From Liolophura sinensis (taxonomy: Eukaryota; Mollusca; Polyplacophora; Chitonida; Chitonidae): 64,000 nt of DNA. Below the pieces are notes generated by a model. The model did not search any database. It was given only the letters and a program-made list of their open reading frames with translations, and had not been told where the DNA came from. The stretch lies in assembly GCF_032854445.1 (NCBI RefSeq), contig NC_088302.1, positions 32,397,979-32,461,978 on the forward strand, read 5' to 3'. Below, in pieces: positions 1 through 11,418 of the stretch (position 1 is its first letter; every line of letters starts with the position of its first letter). The translations under genes were made by a program, and so were the position numbers.

Positions 1-158
1 CCACCACACTTGACCGTCTCCCGGATACTGCTGATGTCCAGGAAGCTGTTAGATGGGGAGTACCAGGGCTTCAGGTAGCGATAAGCCCTGGCTGAGGATA
101 CCTGGTGGTAATTCTCGGGGAAACTCATAGCCCCTCTTTCATAACGGAGGGCTGTCGC
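1..158 (-). CDS. TEP/CD109-like exon 12, cut by window edge (MG4/MG5)
   Basis: After acceptor TTGATTTCAG the frame gives ATALRYERGAMSFPENYHQ, later YLKPWYSPSNSFLDI and VKCGG. 'YSPSNSF.....I.....CG' matches the stretch after MG4 in this family. It remains open to base 1. Confidence 0.9.
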
Positions 159-2222
159 CTGAAATCAACATCACACAGTTATACAGGGTCCTTTATATTG
201 ATTTTTTAAGGAGAAAGAATCAAATGACACATCGAAAAAAATAACGTATTTAATAATCAAATAGGCCAGTTGAAGACTGAAATTTTGTAAACATTATGTT
301 TCAGTTAATTTGCTCAGAGTTAATCAGTTTCAAAGCACAAAGGCATCAGAATGTCAATGTAAATTCGGCCATTTCATATTTTGATATTTGTTACAACAAA
401 ATCCTGTATCCAGCCATGTAAAAAAACGTAGACCTTCTATTTAATGTCCTTTGCAAATTCACGCCACAAAATGTGTGAGCTTCAGTGAGTTTGTTTCCCC
501 GTTCGAAAGTATTTGCCCATTAAAGGGGTACAGAATCGCGGCTGATAGTATTGGATGATAGTGGAAATAAATGATATCCTGGATTAAAGCCAACAGTCAT
601 GGTAACGCTACAATAAATGTTCAGTGTCGGTATCTAAAATTTGGATTGCCCTAGTCTTATTCTGAACTTTCCCAACAGCCAATCAGAGACTTTCCCTTCT
701 AGGTTAAATCTTAAAATTGTGATTCCGTTAAAAATTGTGATTCCGATAAAGTGAACATAAATTCATTCACTAAAGCTGAAATAGTTAATAAAGTAGTATT
801 CCAAAAATGCTCTAAAAATATTTTTAAAATTCTACACTTCTTATCAACAAAATAAATAGCAAATGATCGTCGGTACCCAGCCACTCACTTAGTGACGCCA
901 TTTAGCTATGTTATGGCTATTTAGAGTGACATCACAAAACCTAGGAGCTCTCCCGTACGGTCGGTATTAAACAATATGCCAGTGAGAAAATATAAACAGA
1001 AAAGCCTAATACCCAACCAAAGAGTATCAGTTTTGTCACGTTTTCAAATGGCCGGTGTTTCTTTTAGCCTGGTGCTCGTGCTGGGCGATCTTCGTGGGCA
1101 CAAGCGTTGTGTTTTAGCAGTCCTTCTCGTCCTCGTCTTCGACCAGCATTTGGCCTAGCTAGCTGTACCGACTTCAAGGAATTTACCCAACATAGCAGGA
1201 CTATCTGATTTATGCAGATAAATGCAGACTCTTTCATGCAGATTTCAGAAAGATATTTTCGTAATATATCTGACTTTGCTCAGGTAAAATAATGCAAAGT
1301 CACAATATCTTTCTTCAAGCAATGGTTCTACCGGGGCGGTTTTCTTGCCAGCTCACCCTAACAAGTCACTGCAGTCTCCTGCCCAACTTGTACACATTGT
1401 GACACGGGCAGCCCTGATCAATTCCCTGTTCATAAATGTGTGTAAGTTTAACACTTAAACTAACCGCAAAATCCAATTTATTGTATCGATATCTGTCTAT
1501 CCACTGTAAGAAACCGCACTGACAATCAAGAGCTAATTGTATTCCTGATGCGACAGCCAGTTATCACGTGACCGTTTCAGCGCTTGTGATTGGCCCAGTT
1601 CATAATGGGCTTCTACAATATTACTACTTGGACTGAACTGTCCATCAGTGCCATATCCCCAGTGCCGAACTTCATCTTCTCGGCTTTCAAAACTTTATAG
1701 AATTTTTACATATAACTGTGTCCTATATCCCTTTTTCTATAAAAAATACTTAAACGCTCAGAGAAAATCTACTTCTTAATCATCTGTAATTTGTTTATGG
1801 CTGTCGATACCATCCTCAAAAAATAATCTCGGCTAATACAAAGATCGGTATAGTTGTTTATGCATGCTTTATTGTTTACAAAAGGCTAGGCCAGAGGTTT
1901 TTTTGGGAAGTCTAGCGGGAAAAAGTAAAGATCTGACAAAATAAATAAACGTCATCGGTACTGAGATTTCGTCCAAGTTTAGCTTTACTGCCAATGAAAT
2001 AAACCAAGCACAGACATGCTTTCGAAACCGAATAGTTTGCAAGCTGTCAATCGACAAAATTCCAAGAAAATTGATTTCCTCTGTTTCTATGAACGCCCAT
2101 GTAAAATGGCCCTGTTTTATCCCGGCTGCCGATTCCTCAGAGGGAGAGAAATGGAACAACTGGTCCTATAGCTAAGATGGGTGTCTAAATCTCCGAGTTG
2201 GTTTACACACGCCACGCTTTAC
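159..2222. other. TEP-like intron 11, no other feature seen
   Basis: AT-rich intron between exons 12 and 11. I saw no repeat family, RNA gene or protein-like frame in it. Confidence 0.6.
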
Positions 2223-2393
2223 CTCAATATTAAATTGCTGTCTTGCAGCCTCGGCTGGAAGAGCAAAGTAAAACGATCCGTGAATGTCAGTTGTGAAATT
2301 TCGCTCGAAGCGCATGTAAGGGAAATAACTCATGGCCGTCAGTCGGATTGGTTCCCCTGGGGCGGCGGACTTGTCTGGCCGCGTGACCACCAC
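2223..2393 (-). CDS. TEP/CD109-like exon 11 (MG4)
   Basis: Encodes VVVTRPDKSAAPGEPIRLTA through ARQQFNIE, including the NFT sequon. 171 nt, phase 0 at both ends. Acceptor TTTCTGACAG, donor TTGAG|GTAAAG. Confidence 0.9.
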
Positions 2394-2639
2394 CTGTCAG
2401 AAACAGAAACAAGCTAATGATGATTGATTGACTCATTGCCATCATGGGTGACTGAACTAGTGTATCAGATGGGATAATGAATAACCTGTGGCACAGTGAG
2501 GAGAGCGATGACAGCTCATTCCACGTTAAGGCACCCACATACAATGCCACACCCAATTTATAAGAACTTCTTAAACACCTTTGCGCCTTAAAAAGCGGAA
2601 AAAGTTTTGTACTTCTTTGTTCTTTCCTGTGGTTGTATG

Positions 2640-2800
2640 CATCAATCTATGTATGTAGGCATACATGCATGCATGTATGTGTGTAAGTGTGCATGTATGT
2701 AAGTGCGTGTGTATGTACGTATGTATGTGTGTACGTACGCATGTATGTATGTATGTAAGTATATATGTATGTATGTATGTTTGTATGTTTGTATGTATGG
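2640..2800. repeat. (ATGT)n-type microsatellite
   Basis: About 160 bases of degenerate GTAT/TGTA tetranucleotide repeats inside a TEP-like intron, adjoining the 3' end of the minus-strand SINE at 2799. It is probably that SINE's tail, expanded. Confidence 0.8.
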
Positions 2801-3175
2801 GGTTTAACGTCGTACTCAACAATTTATCAGTCACATGACGACAACGAGTCATTAGGTGCATGTACATGTATTGTGTCTCCTTGTGGCGGGGCGAGTCCAT
2901 GCCGCCAAAGGGCTGCCGACACTGAAGTATCATAACGAAGACACCATACATCATACCTCACCCAGTCACTTTATACCGACACCGACCAAAAAAGCTTGGT
3001 TTCGTGCGCAATCACTCAGCGTTACAGAAAGAAAACAGCGTGCTTTTATTGCGATTTTAACCGCCAGTCTTTCTTTAGGGATGTAGCCTATTTCAGTTGT
3101 CAATGTGCGTGATTGCCCGTTTCCTTCCAATAGAAGACAGCGTGCTAACCACCTGGGCCACGGAGGCTCTTCAAA
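2799..3175 (-). mobile_element. tRNA-derived SINE, family 2 ('GTACGACGTTAAACCCC' end)
   Basis: Read on the minus strand it begins with a tRNA-like head (CCGTGGCCCAGGTGGTTAGC, near 3155-3170) and ends TTGAGTACGACGTTAAACCCC followed by a tetranucleotide tail. I recognise the 'TCAGTCACATGACGACAACG / GGCGAGTCCATGCCGCCAAAG' body as widespread in molluscs. It lies in the intron between exons 11 and 10. Confidence 0.65.
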
Positions 3176-3318
3176 TAAATAGATAAATAGAAGAATAAAC
3201 AAGTTGAGTGATTGGGACAAAGTATCACACCAGGAAGCACAGATTTTGTCGCACAACACATCACTGTTTAAAATTATTCCAAGTCCATTTTTATCTCCAG
3301 TGTAATTAAGTCTTTCAC

Positions 3319-3431
3319 CTTTCCCGTGAATGGCAGCCCAGGTTTGTAATACTCCGAAACCTCTTCAAATGCGATGGTCACTTCCTTAGTTTCAATAGGT
3401 CCCGATTCACTAGATCCGTACAGGGTCACGC
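3319..3431 (-). CDS. TEP/CD109-like exon 10 (MG3/MG4 linker)
   Basis: Encodes VTLYGSSESG through YYKPGLPFTGK. 'YKPGLPF.GK' is conserved in A2M proteins at the start of MG4. Acceptor CTACTTACAG, donor AAAG|GTGAAA. The donor is GTG-type, but the join to exon 11 (TGK|VVVTRPD) is exact. Confidence 0.92.
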
Positions 3432-3454
3432 CTGTAAGTAGACATTGGCAGTTC

Positions 3455-3800
3455 GTACATAGATAATCCGTATGCAAACAATCCCTATAGAGACAATCAG
3501 TGGCAAATTTTAAAGACGGCATCCGTACAAATACAATCAATATGTTGACAATTCTTACAGAGACAATCCATATACAGACAATTCCTAAAGAGATAATACG
3601 CATGAAGGTAAAACAGAGAAAATCCTTATAATTACAGACAATTCCTAAAGAGACAAACCGTGCAGAGACAATCAGTTTACAGACAATCCCTACAGAGACA
3701 ATCAGTTCACAGACAATCTGTACAGAAACAATCAGTTCACAGACAATCCGTACAGAGACAATCCGTATAAAGCTAAGCCTTACAGAGAAAAGCTGTACCA
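3455..3800. repeat. 15-bp minisatellite in TEP-like intron 9
   Basis: Imperfect tandem units built on AGACAATC plus a 7-base spacer (for example CAGTTCAC, CCTACAG). It is cleanest at 3640-3765. It keeps a long minus-strand frame open by chance, because 15 is a multiple of 3. Confidence 0.85.
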
Positions 3801-3852
3801 TGTTCAGATAATCTCTACAGACACATATACGAACTATAATGATTACATCGGC

Positions 3853-3893
3853 AATATTTCAGCCATATCGTGGCGATGACAATTTATGAAGTC
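3853..3893 (-). repeat. Fragment of element D ('CACGATATGGCTGAAATATTG')
   Basis: A minus-strand copy of a short motif (gcaatatttcagccatatcg on the plus strand) that recurs at 6118-6170 and 61068-61125. Similar motifs are familiar to me from gastropod repeats. Confidence 0.55.
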
Positions 3894-4021
3894 CACTCCG
3901 GTAAAGATACACTCTGCTGACGGTGAGATGTGTATAGAGACAATCCCTATAAATTTGTACAGAGTGGGATACATCTACAGAGATGTAGATCTACTGGTAC
4001 AGCACACGCACATTATCTTAC

Positions 4022-4139
4022 CTGTGGCCTCTTCCAAGACAGAGGCGTTGTAGCGAACCTTGGCTGACCAGACGCTGTATGTATTATAGGGCAGGCCAAT
4101 AACGGTACCGTTCACAGAAAACTTCTGGCACCCATCTAT
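4022..4139 (-). CDS. TEP/CD109-like exon 9 (MG3)
   Basis: Encodes IDGCQKFSVNGTVIGLPYNT, then VRYNASVLEEATG. Two glycosylation sequons. 'A.V.EEATG' is the usual end of MG3. Acceptor GTGTTTTAG, donor CACAG|GTAAGA. Confidence 0.92.
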
Positions 4140-4736
4140 CTAAAACACAATACAGATTTACACGTCACAACGGCTTTAAAAACCAATTAAATCATGATAT
4201 CTGACAGAGGCATACACAATTACAAGTAGACACATAAATTACCCATTACCCCTAACTTCACAGTACTTTTCAAAATAGTTTTAAATGCTCTGATATAAAT
4301 AACTCGTCCTTGTCGTCAGCAGACAACTCCCCATATTTCAGGCTAACTGACCTTTTTGTTTGTCAGACTAGATGCTCTTGGTCGTTTGCTGAAAACATCC
4401 CAATATGTCAAGCTAACTTATCTAGCCTGAAAATATCCCACACTCTACGCTAAATTGTTTTAATAATTTTACACTCAAGGCGAACTTGTCTTAGCCTTCA
4501 GCTGAAATCGCTCCATATTTCAGGCTTACTAAGCTGTCTTCAACTAAAAATCTAAAAACTAAAAAGCTCAACTAAAGTCGTCGAGCCGTTAAGCCCCACT
4601 TTCCATGCTTTTGTTTTTTTTTGTCTGTAAGTCACAACTTACCATATCTCATATAAAAATGACAATCTTTTAGCTGGAAATATCCCGTATCCCAGACTAT
4701 ATACACGTCAACTAATCTTCAGCAGAAGACACTTAC

Positions 4737-4875
4737 CTTTTCAATAAACTGTGTACATATCTTGTTGCTGTTGCTGTTGCTGTCATCGCTAGCTTCGCGG
4801 TAGTAATACGCATACCCTTTGTCCAGACACACCTCCAATCTCAGTTTGCCCTTCACCGGCTTACCATAGGTGTAC
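4737..4875 (-). CDS. TEP/CD109-like exon 8 (MG3)
   Basis: Encodes YTYGKPVKGKLRLEVCLDKG, followed by a polar loop with a short Ser-Asn run from a CAGCAA trinucleotide repeat, then ICTQFIEK. Donor AAAAG|GTAAGT. The Ser-Asn run is a possible length-variable loop. Confidence 0.93.
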
Positions 4876-5477
4876 CTGTTACATTTTAAACGGAAATTAT
4901 TGATCACAATTTATGCAAATTAGATACAGCAACTGTTCCGTAATATTGCACAAGTTTCATCGTTTTAACTTTCTAATCAAGACAGAGCTGCTTAAAAGCC
5001 AGATAATGGTCTATGACAACGGACACACGGTATTGTGACAGCAGGCCTTTCTGCAATGTTAAATGATAGTTATGACATCACTTTTTATTGTCTAAGTTTT
5101 AACTAGCATGAACCTACAAATTTTGATACACTGTCACGTATTTCTTAAAAAATAGGACATCTTTTTACAGGTACTATTGTACTATACAATGCCTGTATCG
5201 TTTAAGGCATCAAAAGCTCGCGTAACAGTTCAATCCTAAAATAAAAATGGACTCTGTCCTATCGTGCCTCGTAGATTCCTTTTTTTTAAAGAATGTAATG
5301 TTACTGGAATGTACTTTCGCCCTTACTTTAAATATTATTGTTAAGCCGCAAATGCACAGCCACAGGTTAATCCATCCCTAGTACAAATATTAGACACAGC
5401 GACAATGTTCATGTAGTTTTACTTGTGCTAGAAAAATACCCACCAAGACAACGTTCTAGCATGTTCTAACTACTTAC

Positions 5478-5562
5478 TTGGCGCACACTTCACCCTCAAT
5501 AAACGGCGTCCATGGCTGAATGTAAGGGGGCGGGGTGACAGTAACTTCATACTTCGGAAGAA
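5478..5562 (-). CDS. TEP/CD109-like exon 7 (start of MG3)
   Basis: Encodes (V)LPKYEVTVTPPPYIQPW up to GEVCAK. 'VLPKYEV' and the Cys before 'AKYTYG' are family hallmarks. The donor splits the Lys codon: AA|GTAAGT, completed by G at the start of exon 8. Confidence 0.93.
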
Positions 5563-5835
5563 CTACAAGTATATGGTACTAATAGATTATTACAAGTATA
5601 TTGGCAAGAAATTAGCTTGGAAAAATATCATAAAATCAGCCATTTTTTTTTTTAAATTTTAAAATTTACTCTAACTACATACTATAGATGTACACAATCA
5701 TCTATTATGCTATTTTATTAAACATGTCTGAACCAGTTCTTTAAAAGTAATTATTGCTTTAGCGGGAATTATGCGCACGTGTAAAAGTCAAAAAATATCA
5801 AAAGCAGTTATTCCTCAGTAAGTATTTGTTTTTAC

Positions 5836-5949
5836 CGTATTCTTCCACTTTGAAACTTGTAGGGTATTTTGTCCCATTCAGGTTGGCCTCGATAGTCCAT
5901 GTCCCCATTACTGGCTCCTTGGACAGTTGGAATTCGAAGTCATGTAGAC
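5836..5949 (-). CDS. TEP/CD109-like exon 6 (end of MG2)
   Basis: Encodes LHDFEFQLSKEPVMGTWTIE, an NGT sequon, then FKVEEY. The 'LS.EP..G.W.I' block and 'F.VEEYV' are characteristic of the MG2/MG3 border. Acceptor CCACATAG, donor TACG|GTAAAA. Confidence 0.93.
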
Positions 5950-6117
5950 CTATGTGGATAAAACGTATGAAGTACACACCAATCGTTTAGTATAGTCGTT
6001 GAAATAGATCAGACAGAATGAAAACAGTATTCACATGCTAAAAATAAAATCAAATACCGTCACAGAATCCACTTTTTGACAATTTTTTTGAGTTTTTTTG
6101 AGTTCAGCCATTTACTG

Positions 6118-6172
6118 AGTAGGTCAATTCGCCACGATATGGCTGAAATATTGCCGGTGTGGCCTTGTCATT
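6118..6172 (+). repeat. Fragment of element D
   Basis: Contains GCCACGATATGGCTGAAATA followed by TTGCCGGTGTGGC, the best copy of this short dispersed repeat. It lies in the intron between exons 6 and 5 of the TEP-like gene. Confidence 0.55.
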
Positions 6173-6475
6173 TACTAGATTTTAACTAGATTAACCTTTT
6201 GACACCATATTCGAATAGACTTCAAAAGAATAAAAAAAGGAACAACAGGCAAACAATAATGGTAAGTATGTTTTCAGTGATGGTGGGATGATAGTTTACG
6301 CCAACAATCTCTGAAACTAACAACGCTTCCCTTTTCAGGGTGATGCAGTCCTGTACAGAAGGCATAATTATATGGGACCATATCTCCCAGCCAACACTAT
6401 TACAAAAACCTGAAAGTCCTCCCAGGTGTATTCATTATAGCTCATCACTGTCATTCTATAACATGTTCCACTCAC

Positions 6476-6545
6476 CGTACTGTGATTGTTGATCCTCCCA
6501 GTGGGCGAGGGTGACAAGGATAGGGTTACGTAAGTCAATAGTGAT
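6476..6545 (-). CDS. TEP/CD109-like exon 5 (MG2)
   Basis: Encodes ITIDLRNPILVTLAHWED and then QQSQYG, in the place of the family's 'I.DP.GN.I.QW' strand. Acceptor GCAATTTCAG, donor TACG|GTGAGT. The 70 nt fit phase 0 in and 1 base out. Confidence 0.88.
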
Positions 6546-6812
6546 CTGAAATTGCCCAGAAACGATTACAGTTCAGAAAAGTTTGAACTTTCTGTTTGAA
6601 TCACATCTGCGTTACACTTATCTTACATTACAGTGGATGTGGCTAGCGCAGGCATCACATTATACATGCAGTGCCATTACGTTCATCTGGTGCTGAATTA
6701 CAATAGAATTCTCCTGCATTAACACTGGCATTGCTTAGAATTGGCTATACACTTTACCATATAGCACACCTAGCTTTATACTAACCTTTGCAAGTACAGC
6801 ACCACGTTATAT

Positions 6813-6910
6813 GACTGTACTAGGTGACTGTACTGCGTGACTGTACTAGGTGACTGTACTGCGTGACTGTACTACGTGACTGTACTGCGTGACTGTACTA
6901 CGAGGCTGTA
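6813..6910. repeat. 13-bp minisatellite
   Basis: About seven units of GACTGTACTAGGT / GACTGTACTGCGT in near-perfect alternation, in a TEP-like intron. Confidence 0.9.
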
Positions 6911-6999
6911 CACCGTTAGCATTACATAACACTTGTACTACTTCTGGACTTGTACTGCATAACTCTGGCGTTAGTTTATACTGACAATGTTATCGAAAC

Positions 7000-7400
7000 C
7001 TTACATAAACCAGGATTCTGCAGGTGAACTATTGGTCCCCAAGGTTGGGTCTCCTTGCATTGTTTTCAGGTAAATGTTTATTAAATGTCATGACGACACC
7101 GCATTCTGAGTTCTTGTAGATCGGTGACGTCTAATAAATTGTATTTAACTTCACTGCATTTTTTTAATCTAAATAAAAAAATTTATTGCTCTGGGTTTGG
7201 TATCTGGTATTGCTCTCCATGCTTTAAGTCTTTCATATTACCAATGGGACGGCTATCTTTTTGAACACTTTAGTTTTCCCGAAGCAACATATTATAGTGT
7301 GAACACTTTTGTTTTCCCTGTGTGGACACTTTTGGTTTCCAGGAGCGACCTATCACACAGTCGTCGCTACTCTAATTTTGCTCTCCATGCTGATGTCATT
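7000..7400 (+). repeat. rep-A copy (diverged)
   Basis: Shares CATAAACCAGGATTCTGC, TTGCATTGTTTT, GTGACGTCTAATAAATTG and CTCTCCATGC with the better copies near 21.2, 23.2 and 28.1 kb. A SINE follows directly. Confidence 0.65.
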
Positions 7401-7419
7401 TGTATTGCTGATATGTACG

Positions 7420-7585
7420 TGTACGTGTACGTGTACGTGGGAAGGTCTGCGGATGGTTGTGGGTTTTTCCCAGGGCTGTGGCCTGTTTCCTCCCACCACA
7501 GTACTGGCCGTCGTCGTAGAAGTGAAACATTCTTGAGTACGGCGTAAAACACAAATCAAATAAATAAATAAATAAATAAATAAAT
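7420..7585 (+). mobile_element. SINE family 1 copy, head lost
   Basis: Holds the conserved core (GTGGGAAGGTCTGCGGATGG, later TTCTTGAGTACGGCGTAAAA) and an AAAT tail. The tRNA-like head is replaced by a short (GTACGT)n. Confidence 0.85.
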
Positions 7586-7819
7586 ATGTAGGCGTATTAC
7601 TTGAAACAGCTCTTGCTTGCAAAAGCCGTTATATGTAAGTTTATACTACCATGACAAGTAGAAGTAGGCAATTAGGTGCCCATAACGCTAGGGGTGGGGG
7701 GTGGGGGGTGGGTGGGCTTCATACAAGTAATCCTAGTTCACAACATCATACAGGTGATAAGGTGAAAGACAAATTAATTAAATTCTAAATCTCTGAGAAA
7801 GCCAAGTTAATATACGCAC

Positions 7820-7872
7820 AGGACTGGCGACTGGACGAAGCTGCTCATCGACCGCCAAAACCCGAAATCGAA
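7820..7872 (-). CDS. TEP/CD109-like exon 4 (MG2)
   Basis: A short 53-nt exon giving (V)RFRVLAVDEQLRPVASP, matching the MG2 segment that follows KPGQ in the family. The acceptor is TTCTTCTCAG. The donor GTGCGT is weaker than the others, but it is the only one keeping phase 0 into exon 5. Confidence 0.82.
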
Positions 7873-7960
7873 CTGAGAAGAAAATTAAAAACATGTAGTT
7901 GAGATGTTAATTATAGCATACAAACATGAATCATTTAATGAAACCAATATATATTCAGTG

Positions 7961-8210
7961 TATTTATTTATGTCATTGGTGTCTTGCGCCGAGCTCACTT
8001 ATACGGCGGCGGTCAGCATTATGGTTGGAGGAAACCGGGCAGAGCTCGGGGAGAAACCCTCGGCTATAGGAAAGCTGTTGGAAGGCCTTTCCACTTTCGC
8101 CGCGAGAGGAAGCCAGCGTGAGCTGGACTTGAACTCACAGCGATCGCATTTTAAAGAGGGGAGTCATTGCGCCGTGCTGGTACGCTAACCAATCGGCCAC
8201 AGAGACCCCT
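7961..8210 (-). mobile_element. SINE family 1 copy, near full length
   Basis: Minus-strand copy with a TTTATTTA tail at the left, the core, and a tRNA-like head ending GGTCTCTGTGGCCGATTGG. It is diverged and lies in TEP-like intron 3. Confidence 0.88.
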
Positions 8211-9625
8211 CAAACAATTTTATAAGCTAAACTGCTTTCTTAACATAGTTAAGTGAGTACATCCATGTTCTAAATGTGATAAAGCCTAATAAAACCTGAT
8301 AAAAATTCCCTAAAGCCTAAAACTACATTTTATCTAGGTTGTTTGGCTATTACCGCTTTTTGTCACTGATCGAAATGGTTGAAATGTGGAAAGTGCCGTG
8401 TCTCCGTGGCCCGTTTGCTTTGTGTGGGCAGCTAACATGGTCGTGACTTCTCTAGTTTAACTATAGCTACCTTGTAATTTACTGCATTTCAAACACCAAC
8501 AAAGGCTGATAGACACTTGTATTTTCATAAATTTGTTCCTAACAAAAGCAATAATTGCAAATGAGCAACCAAATAAAGGACAATCACCAACATTGTTAGT
8601 CTATGGACAGCAAATTGAATTCAGATTGAATTCATTTCATTTAGCCATAAAGTTTGTTGAGGCTAAGAATTGTCTGAGACAATGGGTATAGTGTCATGCC
8701 TGTGTTAATAAAATGATGCTGTAACAGAAAGATGGCGCTCATGCGTAACCTGGCATGTAATCATCCAAGATTTACCTCCCCTGGTACATAGAACACATTT
8801 CAGTCTGGATCCGTAGTGTATTCAACCTAAAGATTGAGGGTGCTTACGAGCATGCATTAGTTTAGTAAAGCCAGTCGTGTGATGTTATTCGTCGTTACTG
8901 ATAAATGATTGATCCTTATGGGTATTGGACACGGGTGTTTCCGAGTAATCGTAATATAATTTGGATGCAGTTTGACGTCTTCACTGAAATGGATTTTTTT
9001 CTGGTGGTGCCTGTTGCATAATTTTACGTTTTTTTCTCGCCACACATGTAAATCCTGAAAATGGCAAAACTGGCAAAAATCGCTGAGTCCATCGCGTCTT
9101 CCATTTTTAACACCCTGTAATTTATGCTGGGTGTGTGTTGCCTCTCAGCCAATGATAGTCGTTAAAACTGCCGGCATGTTCGTGTGAACTCGGAACCTAC
9201 GTTCAACATTCCGGTTTCCCAATCGTCAAGCGGAAAACAACTACTGTTCGCTACCTTTTGGGAAGAAGCGTTCTACCGGAAATGTACGAACTGCACTTCG
9301 ACGGTTTCCGACGGCAATTCTCTTTCTAACACAGAAGACTTCAGGACTAGTTCTTAGGCAAAATGGAGTCGCCCACAGCGCTGACTTTATTTATAATTTA
9401 TCAACTTGAGGTACATATTAGAATTTTTTTATGGCATGCATCTGCGAGGAAATGCATACTCTTTTCAATGGTATTTGTTTGATATTTAAGTTTTCTTCTC
9501 CTTGAAATAAAACATGAAAATTAAATATTGATATAAGTGTTAAATCAATGAACACCATCTACAGCTTCTTTTTTTTCGCCGCGCTAGACATGTGCAACCA
9601 TTGCAGGTATACCCAGCGTACTCAC

Positions 9626-9829
9626 CCAGTTGTCCAGGCTTGTATAAAGGCTTGTCTGTTTGTAAGAAGACAATACTAGACTGTCTCTCAATTAGATTGA
9701 CATGGGTCAGACCTTCAAAACGCTGGTCTGTTTCCTGACCCACACCGATCACTTCCAGGTCATCCTTCTCCCAGCTGTTCTCCCTATCCGTCAGTAAGGG
9801 AACTGGGAAGTCCACACACCCGCCCTCGC
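9626..9829 (-). CDS. TEP/CD109-like exon 3: end of MG1, start of MG2
   Basis: Encodes residues 74-141, ending in FLQTDKPLYKPGQL, the most diagnostic A2M-superfamily motif in the window. Acceptor TTTTAAG, donor CTGG|GTGAGT. The donor leaves one G that makes Val with the TT of exon 4. Confidence 0.95.
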
Positions 9830-10432
9830 CTTAAAACGTACGGAACAAACAAAAGAATATGCATAACTACGTAGAAAACATAAGTATTTCTAACTTTGTT
9901 TAAAGAGGCCATTCCAGAGATTTATCGAAACAATATTCACTAATCAAATAAATCTTCTCTATTTGTCAGGAATAGCTTAAATGGTTGCCTTCCATAAAAT
10001 AGCAGGCTTGTACTATTTATAGTTTTGAACGGATTTTAAATTTTGAAAAGAGTCATAAAATGACCAGTATTGAATATATTTAGGAACTTTATTAGCGATT
10101 TTGAACGGTAAAGTAAGACGTTCATGCACAGGCTCGGCTGATATTTTGCCAAAGGCATAATTATTTGGGCTATTCCAAGATAACAGCAGACATTCGGCTG
10201 GATTTTCTTTGATCGATGTTTTGACAAAAATCTCCGATATAGTTTCTACATAACAACAAACGTTTAGTTTAAGCGTTCAATCCGACATTCGTTCACCACT
10301 CATGAAGGAACGTTCAAGACCTGCCGTTTACAAAATAAGCCAAAAACACCAGTTCTCAAAGGAAAATAACAACATGTAAGTGGGATGCAGTCATCAGTAT
10401 TCAATGATACAGGGAACACAGTCGATATTCTA

Positions 10433-10707
10433 TTTATTTATTTATTTATTTCTTGGGTGGTTGTTTTACGCCGTACTCAAAAGTATTTCACTTATACGAC
10501 GGCGGCTAGCATTATGGTGGGAGGAAACTGGGCAGCGCCCGGGGGAAACCCACGACCATCCGAAGGTTGCTGCAAGACCTTCCCACGTGCGGCCGGAGAG
10601 GAAGCCAGCATGAGCTGGACTTGAACTCACAGCGACCGTATTGGTGAGAGGCTCCTGGGTCATTACGCTGCGCTAGCGCGCTAACCAAATGAGCCACGGA
10701 GGCCCTC
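10433..10707 (-). mobile_element. SINE family 1, full length, 14-bp target-site duplication
   Basis: Complete element: tRNA-like head with A-box-like TGGCTCATTTGGTTAGC and B-box-like GAGTTCAAGTCC, then the core and the AAAT tail. It is flanked by identical CAGTCGATATTCTA at 10419-10432 and 10708-10721, showing target-primed insertion. Confidence 0.95.
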
Positions 10708-10856
10708 CAGTCGATATTCTAGACATGATGTCCAAATCTAATTTCAAACTCGCAGCCCGTTAACATTTCTACGTTAATACGAAGATAAGTATTTCAGTTT
10801 CGCATTGATTACAACTGTTCACAACAGTATTATGGCGATGTAATAAACATGGATGA

Positions 10857-10982
10857 GTCTTCCAGCAACCTGCGGATGGTGGTGGGTTTCCCCCGGGATG
10901 TGCCCGGTTTCCACCCACCATAATGCTGGCCGCCGTCGTATAAGTGAAATATTCTTGAGTACGGCGTAAAACACCAATCAAA

Positions 10983-11010
<28 letters not shown>
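10857..11010 (+). mobile_element. SINE family 1, 5'-truncated, 13-bp target-site duplication
   Basis: Begins inside the core (GTCTTCCAGCAACCTGCGG) and runs to the AAAT tail. It is flanked by TAAACATGGATGA at 10844-10856 and 11011-11023. Truncation with an intact duplication means reverse transcription stopped early. Confidence 0.93.
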
Positions 11011-11013
<3 letters not shown>

Positions 11014-11160
11014 ACATGGATGAATATATATTACCACTAGCACCCGGTTAAGCGGTATTTAATACAACTACGACACAGACAATGAATGCTTAATTCATAA
11101 TTGCCAACGAGAAAGTTATACTCACTATAGAACTTAAGAACCTTACCAGGTGATAATTAT

Positions 11161-11418
11161 TATTTATCTATTTATGTATTTATTTATTTAATTGGAGTTT
11201 GACGCAGCATCACACGAATAGTTCAGTTGTACGACGGCGACCAACATAATAGTAGGAGGTAAGCAGGCTGGGAAGCCCACAACCATCCGCAGGTTGCTGA
11301 GAGAGCGCCTATAAGAGCGCCCGGAGCTGGACTGGAACTCACATCGACCGCATTGGTGGGAAGCTCCTAGGTCATCGTGTAGCACTAGCATGCTAACCAA
11401 TAAGCCGCAGGAGGCCAA
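11161..11418 (-). mobile_element. SINE family 1 copy, old and diverged
   Basis: The same tail-core-head order, with many substitutions and small deletions (for example CGACGGCGACCAACATAATA). Third SINE within 1 kb in this TEP-like intron. Confidence 0.85.

Noticed and set aside
3274-3801. A 175-codon minus-strand frame
   Set aside because: It mixes a 15-bp intronic minisatellite with the true exon 10 (3319-3431). The splice acceptor at 3432-3433 and the family motifs mark only the last part as coding.
7811-7819. Alternative GTATAT donor for TEP-like exon 4
   Set aside because: It would break phase into exon 5; GTGCGT at 7819 is the only phase-correct choice seen.
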